Assembly (NCBI GenBank): GCA_025765615.1
Contig: JAIVFJ010000015.1
Location: 248,001 to 312,000 of the forward strand
Direction: 5' to 3'
Origin: Zopfochytrium polystomum
Lineage: Eukaryota; Chytridiomycota; Chytridiomycetes; Chytridiales; Chytridiaceae
Length of the DNA stretch: 64,000 nucleotides
Each line of letters begins with the position of its first letter. Position 1 is the stretch's first letter. This document shows positions 1-10,299 of the stretch, in pieces. The notes under the pieces are model-generated. The model searched no databases, was not told where the DNA came from, and saw only the letters and a program-made list of their open reading frames with translations. Both the position numbers and the translations under genes were made by a program.

Positions 1-540
1 TCGATGTCTCCAACTCCTACGCAGTGGTCTTTCAACGTCAGCAACGCAACCTTGGCTCAGACGGTCCAGGGCCCCTCGTCGAAGATCATGGGAGTCGGTT
101 GGGGACTGTTTCTCTGCTTGTCTGTGGGAGCTGCTTTCCTCCTCATCTGTTTGGTGATGAGCCAGAGCGATTGGTCACCGTAGTGTATCTTCCTGTATAT
201 TTGAGACCTGAAAGAGTCAACGCTAACGCGTTGATTTATCACACAGCCTGGTCAACACAATCTGCTCCGCTGTATTCGCGCTACTTGTCACGGGCCTTTG
301 CTACGCACCAAAGGTGGCGGTTGGTTCTATCCCCCCACTTGTTTCTGAGGTGAGGCTTTGGACCAGGACAAAACCCTTTTTATCTTCTGACCAGTGGATG
401 ATGCCCAGGTGGACGCAACGTGGCATGTGCGACTCACGTTTGTCATTCTCTTAACTCTGGGGGCTCTTGGCGGCTTGGTGTGTGTTGTCGTATTCTACGT
501 ATTTGCCCCAGTGCACGCCATCAAGCCAGATTACGAATGA
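1..540 (+). CDS. C-terminal part of a multipass membrane protein (5' end outside window)
   Basis: Three exons can be read: 1-179, 247-349 and 409-540, ending in TGA at 538-540. Both introns are GT-AG (180-246 and 350-408) and keep the frame. The translation has three hydrophobic segments. The first follows a short Ser/Thr/Asn-rich stretch and runs through GVGWGLFLCLSVGAAFLLI. The second contains ICSAVFALLVTGLCY. The third contains LTFVILLTLGALGGLVCVVV. The tail is short and polar and ends KPDYE. This looks like the last part of a polytopic transporter or receptor, but I do not recognise the family. It converges on the small minus-strand gene at 622-1210, with about 80 bp between the two stop codons. 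Confidence 0.6.
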
Positions 541-621
541 TGCTGCTCCTCACCGTCACAGTATTTAATCAAATGGCATTCGTCTACATAGAATTTTGCT
601 CCTCCCAGACGGCTGCATTCA

Positions 622-1210
622 CTACTGGTCAGCCTGGAAACGGGCACAGTATTTGACTTTTCCGGCACAGCAGGAACCCCACATCAATGCGTAAGACACT
701 TCGCGGTCCTGTCCGAAAGGAAGGGTGAAACGGCGCAAAGTCAGCGATTCGAGCGGTTACAGATGCAGATTTTAACTGCTACCTTAATGAACGCATCAAC
801 TGTAAGCTGAAAGTATGGAGAAGGGGCAAGCGTCAGGCTCGACGCAGGGCCGCAAGAAAGGCATTACCTGGTTATCAAACTCTCGCAGAACAAACATACT
901 CTCCTCCTGGTTCTCTTCTTCCACATAAAACTTGGTTTGATCATCTTTCAGTTGGTACACTCGAATCATTCCGGAAGTGAATGTGTCGACCTGGGGGTGT
1001 TAATCTGTGTAAGTAGCCTGTTGGTCACGAGCTCGAAAGAGACAACGGATCAGGCAGTCCCGTCATCGTCCCCGATCCTCATCCCTTACTTACTTCCTTC
1101 ACCACAGTCGCAGAGCCAGCCAGTGACTTTCGGTCTTCATTGTCAACGACGGCAAAGCCGGCTGAGCTCAGAGATTCAAGTTTGGCCGGCGAGAGGACAT
1201 CTGCTATCAT
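622..1210 (-). CDS. small four-exon gene, 116-residue protein of unknown function
   Basis: The gene is rebuilt from splice sites. On the minus strand the exons are 1094-1210 (39 codons, ATG at 1210), 868-990 (41 codons), 783-806 (8 codons) and 622-708 (28 codons plus TAG). Every intron is GT-AG (donors GTAAGT, GTAATG and GTAGCA) and every junction is phase 0. The protein starts MIADVLSPAKLESL, has an acidic middle (FYVEEENQEESMFVL) and ends with a Cys-containing segment (WGSCCAGKVKYCARF). There is no signal peptide or membrane segment. It is hydrophilic and probably cytosolic or nuclear. I cannot assign a family. Precise splice agreement over three introns with no internal stop is the main evidence that the gene is real. 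The longest exon is only 123 nt, so a simple open-frame scan would miss it. Confidence 0.6.
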
Positions 1211-1603
1211 CGTTTCGTCGTTAGGCGCGGCACCCGGCAATTGTCAAGTTTGTGGATCTTTTCTTGTTTGCGCCAGCCAACAGATCCACCAAACCACCTC
1301 TCCCTCCTGGCCCCGCCTCAAATCTCCGATCCATCGCCCTCGCCCACCGCCCCATCGCAACACAGCCGGCCTTTCGATCTAAACCGCAAAACCTTAGGAA
1401 GAAGAACTGGGAGCCTTTCGCAATTTCTAGTCGATTTCGGGGCAGCCGCAGCCGGCACTCGATCTGTGGCTCCATCGCTGCAGTCAGATTCCCCAGACTC
1501 GCCTCGAAGACCCTTGGAATCGTTAACGGTTTCTACCGCCAGGCCGTATCACCTTACTCTTTCATCCCGCCACTTGCAAACGGCACATTTGCTGCAAGCG
1601 GTA

Positions 1604-4600
1604 ATGGCAGCGCGAAAACCTCCTCGCGGCTGGGAGAGATCAAGATCTGTGGATGCTGCGGATGAATCGAGACGAGGTCGCTTGGAGGACCGTACTGCCA
1701 CAAGAACGACCGGAACTCTCCAAAGCACGTCAAACTCGACCAGCGCTGGATTGCGTCCGCGCGATCGTGGGGGAATGGGGAGCTCTGGGGGAACATCGCG
1801 CCCTTCGAACGCGGGACTGGGGCCGGGTGGCTTATCCTCTCAGCCCTCGTTGGTCGCGTCCTCAGCCAATTCGGCAAACCCTGGGGCCTCCAGCGTGCCG
1901 GCATCGAGTCGCCGAAACGGAGGCAGGCGCCGAGAAGGAACGCAATCAGGGCGTACCAGCCATCGACATAGCGATTTAGAGACCGATGAGCGCGATCGCC
2001 GCCAGCCGGCTTTTGCCTATAGGAACGATGACTTTCCACCCCTTCAAAGCCGCGGGCCGGGTGGTACGGGTGGCCCCCCGACGTCGTGGGCCAACGTCGT
2101 CGTCCGATCCCATCCCCAGGTGCCATCTTGGGGCGCTTTGCAAGCAACTGCACAAGGCGGGGCGCCAGCTGCCGCTACACAGCCTCTGGCGCCTTCCATC
2201 TTGAGCTCCCGGATATCGGTCCCATCAGTTCCTTCCATACCTGTTGTTGCGAATAATCTTCCTCCGCCCCTACTCGCCGCTTCATTGCCTGAATCGTTAA
2301 CGCAAGACGTCTTGGCAGAAGCACCAGCTTTGGCTGTTCAGATTTTGCAACCAGCAATCTCGAGCCATAGTCCTTCGGGGGCCGTTTGGAGCAGCATCCC
2401 GGAAACAGTGCTGGCAGCTCCCACTGTGGTGGCAGCCACACCGCCTATGCCCCTAACGCGGCTTCCAATACCACCACCCGCGACACCGTTCACTCTTTCT
2501 GTACAGCAAATCCAACAACAACCGGTACAACCGCAGCAGCTCCAGCAATGTCTCTCCCAGCCGTCCCGCACGAACATTCATACCCGAGGCCGCGAACTGT
2601 CGGGCTCCTCCAAACCAACTGATTCGTCTGTATCAGCACACCAAAAGTCGAGAACGCTGTCTCGACCAAGATCTCAGCAGCTGCCTCGCGCGATTCCAAG
2701 CGAACTGGTCGTTCGGCCGTGGGCGGTGCCTCTAGCCCAAAAAATTCAATATTTAGATCTTCAGTCCACTGTTGATCCAAGTGTGCTCGAGTCTCCCAGA
2801 TTCCAAGGCGGTGCGGCACGATGGGCTCCTCCTTTTCCCCGCGGAGAGGTTTCGATGAGCGAGGGCGGAGGACCTGGTTCTGGCCGGATCCAGAGCGGCT
2901 CCGGTGCGGGCCGTTCTTCCAGACTCCAACACAATCCCCGCTGATGCTGCTCAGGGTGCATCAGATTTGACCATTGCTATTTCGCTGGCAGAAGATTGTA
3001 AACCAATCGTCCCGCTTCAGCACCGACCGCACCAGACGGTGTCTTCGCTTAATGTTGCCTTGAACCCGTCACCGTCAATCCCACTTCCCCATCCTCCATC
3101 GTTCGGGACTGCACCCATCGGATCTCGTCTGTTGAACTTCATGCCGCCACAAAATTATCCGTCGAGAGTACCAGCTTTTGGGAACAACGCAGAGGTTTTT
3201 CGTTCAAGACCGAGCAAATTTTTCGGGGTTGAGACGTTGCCAGGCGGCTTTCCATTTCGAAGCTGCTCCCACACCTACAGTGGTTCGTAGCAATAAGTGT
3301 CTCCTTTTCTTGGCCCTTTTGAACCAATTCCTTTCAGACTCTGACAGTGATGAAGAATCAACGGCGTCTGAAGAATCGATAGAAATCGTTGTTGGGAAGA
3401 ATGCAGAGGCCTTGCCGACATTTCTCACAGGCAAAGCGCCGCCTCCGCCTCCCCGGTTCATTCCACCACCTCCTGCTCCAAGCAAGCAACGCCCGGTTAT
3501 ACGCCGAGGCCGCTCATCATCGTCGTCCTCTTCGACAACCCCATTTCTCCGGAACGGACCTCCCGACGCACCACTGGTGGCCTCGCGGAAACCCCCACAG
3601 CAGCAACGTGAACAGCAGCATCGGCAGTCATTGCCTCCGCAGCACCCCTCACAGCCGCTGCCTGTTTCGAGTGAAGCTCGCGTGCGCAATAGTGACGCCT
3701 TCTCAACGGATGGTGGACCAATCGCGTACTCGCCATCCCGAAGGTACTCACAACCACAGCTGTCAGTTGAAGGAGTGGCTGATTTGCGCAGAGTCGCCGG
3801 CATTGTACCTGGCCGCTCCTTGTCACCACCGCCAGCTCTACCAAGCACTTACGCGAACTCCAACATGTGGAACGGCATTCACCCTACTCCCAACGGCCTT
3901 GGAATCCCCTTTGGTGGAATCTTTGGTGCCTGGGGCTCACCGCCAATGTCCTTATGGCTGGCGTTTACCGCAATGACAATGGCACAGCGTCAAGGTACGA
4001 ACCAGTATCCCGCTGGGAAAGCTCATAGAAGAAGTCGCGCTTCCAATGCTGGCGGTTCTCATCGCCAGAGAATGAAAGGACGCTGGAGCGCGACTGGGTG
4101 GAACAAAACCTGTTCAAGTCCGAAGAACCGAAAATCGTCTCCCATCATTTCAGACTCCCAACAAACCTTGCAAAGCAGAGTACTTAAAGACATCAATCTA
4201 CAGTACACTTCCGCTCCCCAGCCATTCCACTCAGCTGTACCAGCCATTATTCGCGCCGCCAGCCCAACACCTACCTCCTCTGCTGCCTCCGAGATTTCGA
4301 TGCAGGATTCATTGCTAAGCTCGACAACTTTTGGCACGTTGGGGCACGCGCAAAGACAGTATCTGTTTCGAATGACAACTTCTCCGGTACCAATCGGAGC
4401 TTCAACTCTTCCGATCTACCCCTCCGGAAGCTTAAGCCTTCCAGGCAGCATCGACTCTTACCACTTAGACCCGTTTCCCTTTCCTGCAAACGGCATGTTT
4501 GGTACGAACGATGGAGGTAATAGCAATGTCGGAACTGCTATGGCCTCGCCGGTTGGATCGGACGCTTCCACAGCGACTGCTGCGTCGGCTTCTTTGCTGG

Positions 4601-5667
4601 GCAGACCTCAGCGGCCGTTTCCGTCGGGCCTTCCCCAGTCACGGGGGTTGGGTGGAATCGTGGACGGTGGGCCAGTAGGAATGAGCCGTGACGCGGACGC
4701 CATGGGATCCCTCTCGATTGCGTTATCCGCATTGAATTTGGCGGATACTACAGGTGTGGCATGGCCTGGGAGCAATGGACAAGGCGTTCCGCCTTTCTGG
4801 CCCCTGCATACAGCGAATGGAGCCGCCGGTGCAGCGCGTTGGCGGCAACAGCATTTCAGCCAACAACCTTTTGCGGTAACGCATGGTCCGGGAAGTAACT
4901 GGGTTCTGCAACCACCACAGGTGCAATCTGCACCAATGCTTATGTCGCCTCCGCCTCCGCGAATACCGGCGCAACAGTCATTGAACACGCCTGCGTCGGC
5001 TGATACGACCGCCTCGCCTTCAGACCGAAAGATTGCCAGCGTGAAAAGGCGGTCAAGGGCTTTAACTGTACCATCGACTGAATGTCCCTTGACACCGATG
5101 GCGCCACAGTTGGCCTGCGCACTGCCGGCGTTTAGCCAATCGGAAGGCCCTGTTCTCGCACCACAGGTCGTCACCCCATCTGTGCTCTTCTCAACTCCAG
5201 CTCCGCCATTGCTGCAGCCTCCGTCGGGCGCTGTAGACGAAATAGTTTCGACTGCCGTGGAGCAAAACATGGCAAAGCTTTCATCGACCTCGACCCTTGG
5301 CACTCTTCCACAGAGGCAGTCAGACACGTTAACAAATGCGCGTCTAACGAGCGCCATTAGCGCTGCAAGCAGCCATACTGAGCCGACGACCGCAACAGGG
5401 AACACGAAATCGGGTAGGAGCCCGAAAGCCCGGGGGCCGACTCGCACCACAGAAGAGAAGACACCTGTTTCTGTATCGAGTCCCACTCCTTCGGGTAGCA
5501 GAACAGTGTCTCGTGGACGTAAAGCTGCGACAGGACTTGGGCGGGTAGATATGGTCCCCGCTGGGCGAGGTGGAGGACACGAAGGAACGGCTGCAGTGGC
5601 TGCAGAGACGGGTGACCGCGGAACCTCCCCGCCGATCTTCTTCCGCGGAGGAGAGAAGGGGATGTGA
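1604..5667 (+). CDS. 1300-residue Ser/Pro/Gln-rich low-complexity protein with an FPPL...SWANVV motif
   Basis: Three exons (1604-2848, 2955-3282, 3338-5667) give 3903 nt and close exactly in frame. The introns are 2849-2954 (phase 0, ends CAG) and 3283-3337 (phase 1, ends TTTCAG). The start at 1604 is the first ATG that leads into the Arg/Ser-rich N-terminus. Almost all of the protein is Ser, Pro, Gln and Ala rich. Proline runs and an acidic cluster (SDSDEESTASEES) follow the second intron. The only motif-like segment, about residues 140-175, reads NDDFPPLQSRG and then PPTSWANVV. Similar short FPxL...W patches occur in mRNA-binding scaffold proteins, but this is only a resemblance. Near 5565-5690 another frame has a helix-like stretch (EDTKERLQWLQRR), so the true 3' end could be spliced differently. 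No enzymatic domain was seen. Confidence 0.55.
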
Positions 5668-6255
5668 GGTTTATAGAAGGATCAGCTTTCTGGAAGGCGC
5701 TGCTTTGGCTGCAAGCCCCAAGTGTGTCGGTCGGCCGGCCGAAAAGAGTTCTTTGTTCAGTGTGGCTTGGCAGGCCAATCTTTTTGGCTGAGCTGCCTGG
5801 GCGTTTCTTTTGAAGGTTCACCGACCATTCTTTTCTACCGTTTCATTTCCTGCCTTTCGCGCCCTCCTCTTAGGCATCGATATCCGGAGCAGAGCCTCGC
5901 TTTTCTCTCTCTTTCGCGGGGTATTTCGCTTCCTGATTATTTATTTCCTTCACGACTTCCCGGATGCTCAAGCATTCTTTGAAACTCCCCGTTTCTGTCC
6001 TCAACCGTACTTTTCATACCTTTTTGATCACAAAATTTTCTTTCGCGGGCCAAACAATTCAATAGCTTCACGCAACTGCTCTTTTACCAGTTTGATGGGT
6101 GACTGCGGCCCCCTTTAGTCCAATAGTCGGTTTCTTTTTCATGTCCATTCGTTCTTCTGCCCCCGTCTGTTTCCTATACTTACTTTTGGCCGTCTCAGAG
6201 GGGCAACCTTTCTTCCCTCTTTTCACTTCAATTTTTCCGTCCTTTTTTTCGCAAC
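5668..6255. other. intergenic, pyrimidine-rich promoter region of the F-box gene
   Basis: No convincing gene is present. The plus strand is rich in TTTC/CTTT tracts from about 5820 to 6250. This is typical of the pyrimidine-rich stretch just upstream of fungal transcription start sites, and it leads into the F-box gene. An ATG at 6256, after a T run, opens a short frame ending at a good splice donor (GGTGAGG at about 6313). It may be an upstream exon or leader peptide of the F-box transcript. Confidence 0.4.
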
Positions 6256-6370
6256 GATGTCTGGTCTTCTAATCGTTGGTATTACCAATCCTCTCACGGA
6301 CAACGCGTTCGGGTGAGGGAAGCAGATTTAAGGACTTCGTCCGTCTGTGTGCCTTGTCATCCTGATCCTT

Positions 6371-6562
6371 GCGACAACTTGCCATTCGAAACCGCCATTC
6401 CAATAGGTAAGAAGCCTTTCCCACCGACCAACGAGCCTTTTCCATCGATCGACAACAACAGCGTCGATCCACCGTCGTGCGACAACTTGCCTTTCGAAAG
6501 CGGGATTCCAATAGGCAAGAAGTGTTTCCCCTCCGATCAACGAGCCTTTTCCATCGCATCGG
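6371..6562 (+). repeat. imperfect direct duplication just upstream of the F-box start codon
   Basis: Two copies of about 82 bp lie at roughly 6371-6452 and 6479-6562. Both begin GCGACAACTTGCC, share ATTCCAATAGG in the middle and end CGAGCCTTTTCCATCG. They differ at several scattered positions, so the duplication is not very recent. The same frame is open through both copies and runs into the F-box ATG at 6571. The repeat could therefore be 5' UTR or a duplicated N-terminal peptide starting near 6313. Confidence 0.7.
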
Positions 6563-6570
6563 ACACAGCC

Positions 6571-9281
6571 ATGACGTCCTTTCAGGTGAGCAGACGCGCT
6601 ACGGTTGAGTTGACGAACAACGGTCGGTAAAATGCTGCTCTCGCTCGAGAAGGGTGTTTGTCGCCACCTCGATTTCAAGAGATGATCAAATGACTGCGCA
6701 GATCGCGAAATGGTGGATCTCACCCAAATGCACCGGCACAATCGTGTTGTGATAATGTTTACTGACAACTTCGTTCGTTTCAAAGGATTTACCACCGGAG
6801 GTGCTCACACAAGTTCTCGAAAATCTCATTTCAGCCGCTGAACTATTCAACGCCTCTCAATCATGCCGAGCTCTTCGTCGAGCGTCGAGTAAAGTTGCGC
6901 AGAAATACTTGGAAAGACTGTCCGCCATTATTCGATCGGTCGAGAATGCTCCGCACCTGGAAGCAGACCCCACGTTTGTGGCTGTTGCCACGATGGCTAT
7001 GTCCGCTGGATCTGCGATGCTGATTCATTTTGACGTTCCGGAAGCGTCCATCAAAAAGTTCTTTGCATCTCTTTGCCTCGTCGACTCTCGAATCAGGACC
7101 GATTCCTGGTCTTTTGCCGGCGCGATTTGGGAGGCGAAAATACAGTGCGGGAGGAAATGCTGTGATGCGGTTGTGGATACTGCTGAAGTTCCCGTTTTGG
7201 AGCTCTGGAAGCAGACTGTAACAAGCTATTTGAAATGCAACATGTGCATTTACAGCTTCATGAAAACACCAACGTGGGTTCCCATCTATTTGAGCGATTT
7301 GACGTCAACAATCCCCCCTGCGGAAATATCCACTGCTTTGGAGCTTTTTCAGGATGTGTTTTCGCTGCATTTTGGGGAATCCGAGGATCGAATTACATTT
7401 TACTGCCGCTCCTCGGATGGGACACCGCCGTTTGGGATTGGAGCCGCATATTACGTGAAGAATGCTGCCTGGTTGTGCCTGGAAGCTCTTCTGCCACACT
7501 TAAGACCTCAAGAGGCAGTCAAGGCGTGGATTTTGGCACTTTCTTTAATACTCTTTGGTTCTGGAAGATGTGGGCACGAAAAATCCCACTATAGCACCTT
7601 CCAGGCCCTCTGCAGTCGAGTGTCATCTTCACTCACAAGTACAATCATCAGAGCAGCTTTTGATGCTGTTCGGTCAAAAGGCCGTTCTATTACAGAAGAT
7701 GACCTAAGCTTTTTAACTCGCATCGACGGTACACCAGCGAATTTTCAAGAAGTCAAAAAAAGTCGTTGGGCGGAGCTTTTAATAGCCTGCTCGCCTTTGA
7801 TATCCCTTCGAATGTGGGACGTCAATGCGAAAGCCATCATTCAAAACGTATCCCGGTGGAAGCTCGAGCCAACTGGCGAACTTGATGTTGTCTTGTACGC
7901 TTTGAGAGAAGGTCTTCTTCCAGTGCGCACAACCGAAACTTTCGTCCATGCTGCTATTGAAGTTTTGAGAACAGTACCTGACCCTGTCAATTTCACGAAA
8001 CGCCAAGGCATTCTTACCAGTGGATTCTCTATATTGGCGGCTGCTTCTGATTTCTGCATTAAGATGAAAGACGCCTCCTTGGAACATAACACCCTGACTC
8101 TGCAAGTAGCCCTCCGAAATGCATTGGCGGCCAGTTTGGATTGCAAATACCTTCGCCATTCAAGCGATGAGAATGTTAGCGAGACTTTGAGATTGTTGAC
8201 TTCGCTGGTTCCGACCTCTGAAGTCTTTCGAGAGTGGGAGCTTCGAATGACGAAGGAGTGTGCTGCTCCAGGACTTTGGCCTTGGAGGAATCTCCATCCT
8301 GCTAAGGTGGAACCATTTTTTACTCACACTGTGAGAACCTTGTGCAAGGCCGAAAGTGTTCTTGGTGCGAACCAGGTTTTTTGGCTTCAATGCGCCTTAC
8401 AAAACAGTCTCGCTTCATCGGAGCATGTGGCCGAAATTTATCTCAAGTGTATTTCGATGATGGACAATGACCTGCCAGGCAACAGGGAAATGACGGGATT
8501 AATCTCCACTCTCTCGAAAAAGTGTAATCCGGCTGAAACTCGACTGTTGTTTCGGCTCGCGTGTTTTTGCAGTGCATCGAAGTTCGAAAGTGTGGACGAG
8601 ACAGTTCCAGAATTCTTTATCGAGTTGCTTTTTGAACTGGGCCTCCGATTGCCCCCCGATGAACAAAGCACCGCATTGAAGCCCATTGCCGAATACTGTC
8701 GGAATGTTGTGGCTTCGGGCGAGTATCTAGATTTGACGTTGGATGCGTGGAATTTTGTGCTGGAACAGTCCCCACGAGAGGACGCGCGAATGATCTTAGA
8801 CCAGGTTGGAAGGCTCATTCGGACCAATTCGCTTTATGATTGGGAGGATGTTTCGCTCCACCACGACTTCCCTCTTGCCAAGCTGCCAAAGAGCGACATT
8901 GACGCCATTTGGAAGTTGCTCGGCGATTCTGAAGAAAAGCCAACCGGTGGAGTCAAAAGCCTGCGGTATCATCTGGACAAACTTCCTCCATCTGACCCAA
9001 GTGTGATGGCAGAAGCTCTTGCAAGCTCGTTCGATTCGATGCTTGGAGGCTTTGTTGGCTGGTGGGAGGAACCTTTTGCGATTCTCCCGTCCATAACAGA
9101 CGTCGATAGCCTCCTTTTCGTGTGGAGGCACTTTTTCATACACATAGTGGCCAAACACGACACGGACTTTCCATCGCTCATAAGGCACCGTGGGATTTTC
9201 TCTTTGAGAGCAATTGAGGCATGGAAGATTATTGCAAAAATAGCACCCGAATGGAACACTGATGCGGACGAGGACCTCTGA
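6571..9281 (+). CDS. F-box protein, 836 residues, paralogue of the downstream pseudogene
   Basis: Exon 1 (6571-6585) encodes MTSFQ. After an intron (6586-6785, GTGAGC...AAAG), exon 2 (6786-9281) continues without a stop. The junction recreates a classic F-box opening, DLPPEVLTQVLENL, followed by AAELFNASQSCRALRRAS (about residues 6-45). This is where SCF adaptors bind Skp1. The remaining ~790 residues look alpha-helical, with regular Leu and Trp spacing and no recognisable WD40 or leucine-rich repeats. The family is probably lineage-specific. The F-box supports a role in ubiquitin ligase substrate recruitment; the substrate is unknown. The 5' leader carries a direct duplication and the 3' side a decayed copy, so this is a locally expanding family. 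The upstream in-frame ATG at 6313 is an alternative start. Confidence 0.75.
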
Positions 9282-9339
9282 TGATCTCTTTAATACACTG
9301 GGGAATTTGTATCGAAAAGGCCTGCTTACTATTCTGTGA

Positions 9340-10020
9340 TCAGCGGGTTGGGGCGCGCCGCGCTCCTGCGCCAGCACGTACTTTGCCCTCGCGACCAGCA
9401 CGCCATCCTTCTGCGCGGCGTCGGCGTCCAGCAGCACGCGCTCCTCCTCCTCGCGGCCAGTCGCCGCGGCGCCGCCGGGCGACAGCCGCGCGCGCAGCGA
9501 CAGGTGCAGCAGCGGGCTCTCGGCGTTGGGCTGCGCGCATGGTGCGACTTTTGCCTACCTGTCTGTCACAGAAAAAGGGTACATGAATGTCATGGTCAAC
9601 GTTGAGACGGCTGGTGGCCACTCTTCCGGTCCTCCTGAGCACACGGGAATCGGAATTCTAGCTGATGCTGTCGTCACGCTCGAGATGAAACCCCTCCTTC
9701 GCAAACTTGCCCTTCTGGTCTCGTGTGCTGTTCGGGCAAAGGAAAGTGTGACTACCCTGGATGCGCTACCACTCCGTACGCCCCGCCAACGCCAAGCACG
9801 CCGGCCTGCGTTCCACCTGTGATCAACTGAAAAGGGGTCCCGGATGGCAAGGTTGCATGCGCATCGTGGATGGGGGCCACGAGCAGCCTCAATAGTGTCA
9901 CAGAAGGTTTTCATAGCTTTCTCGCTATCGTAAAGAGGATGCCTGAGCAGCGAAATTGTAACGGAGCTGCGGCCCAGACGAGCGTGTGGTACAGGGATTG
10001 ATGTTTGACGACTAGAGTAT
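9340..10020. other. patchwork of unrelated gene fragments, including a Cps1-like carboxypeptidase piece
   Basis: Three protein-like segments in different frames or strands abut each other. (1) 9340-9530, read on the minus strand, is very GC-rich and encodes an alpha-helical fragment with VLLDADAAQKDGVLVARAKY. (2) 9530-9690 on the plus strand encodes TEKGYMNVMVNVETAGGHSS followed by PPEHTGIGILAD. This matches the dimerisation-domain pattern of M20 family carboxypeptidase S (Cps1), where an EKGY segment precedes a PGGHSSxPPxHT motif. (3) 9820-10020 on the minus strand has LLRHPLYDSEKAMKTF. None has a start, complete domain or plausible splice partner. I read this as inserted or shuffled exonic debris between the F-box gene and its pseudogene. 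Confidence 0.45.
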
Positions 10021-10299
10021 GCCAAAACGCATCCAGTTTTTTCATTTCTTATTCTCCAGCTACAGACGGACGCACTGTCGGAAGGCTGGTTGATGCGTTC
10101 TGTGTGTCGGCTCCAATCCTCGATCAGCTCGCGGCCGTTTCAACAAAATGGCCTGTTTTCAGGCAGAAACACCGAGTCGCCGCACATTCACTCGTATGGA
10201 CTGCCGTTGCATCAAATGTATATATTTATTCAAAGTTGTGGTGAAAACACAGGCCTCACAGCAAACACTAGGTGCCATTTCCGCGCAATAGACACTTCG

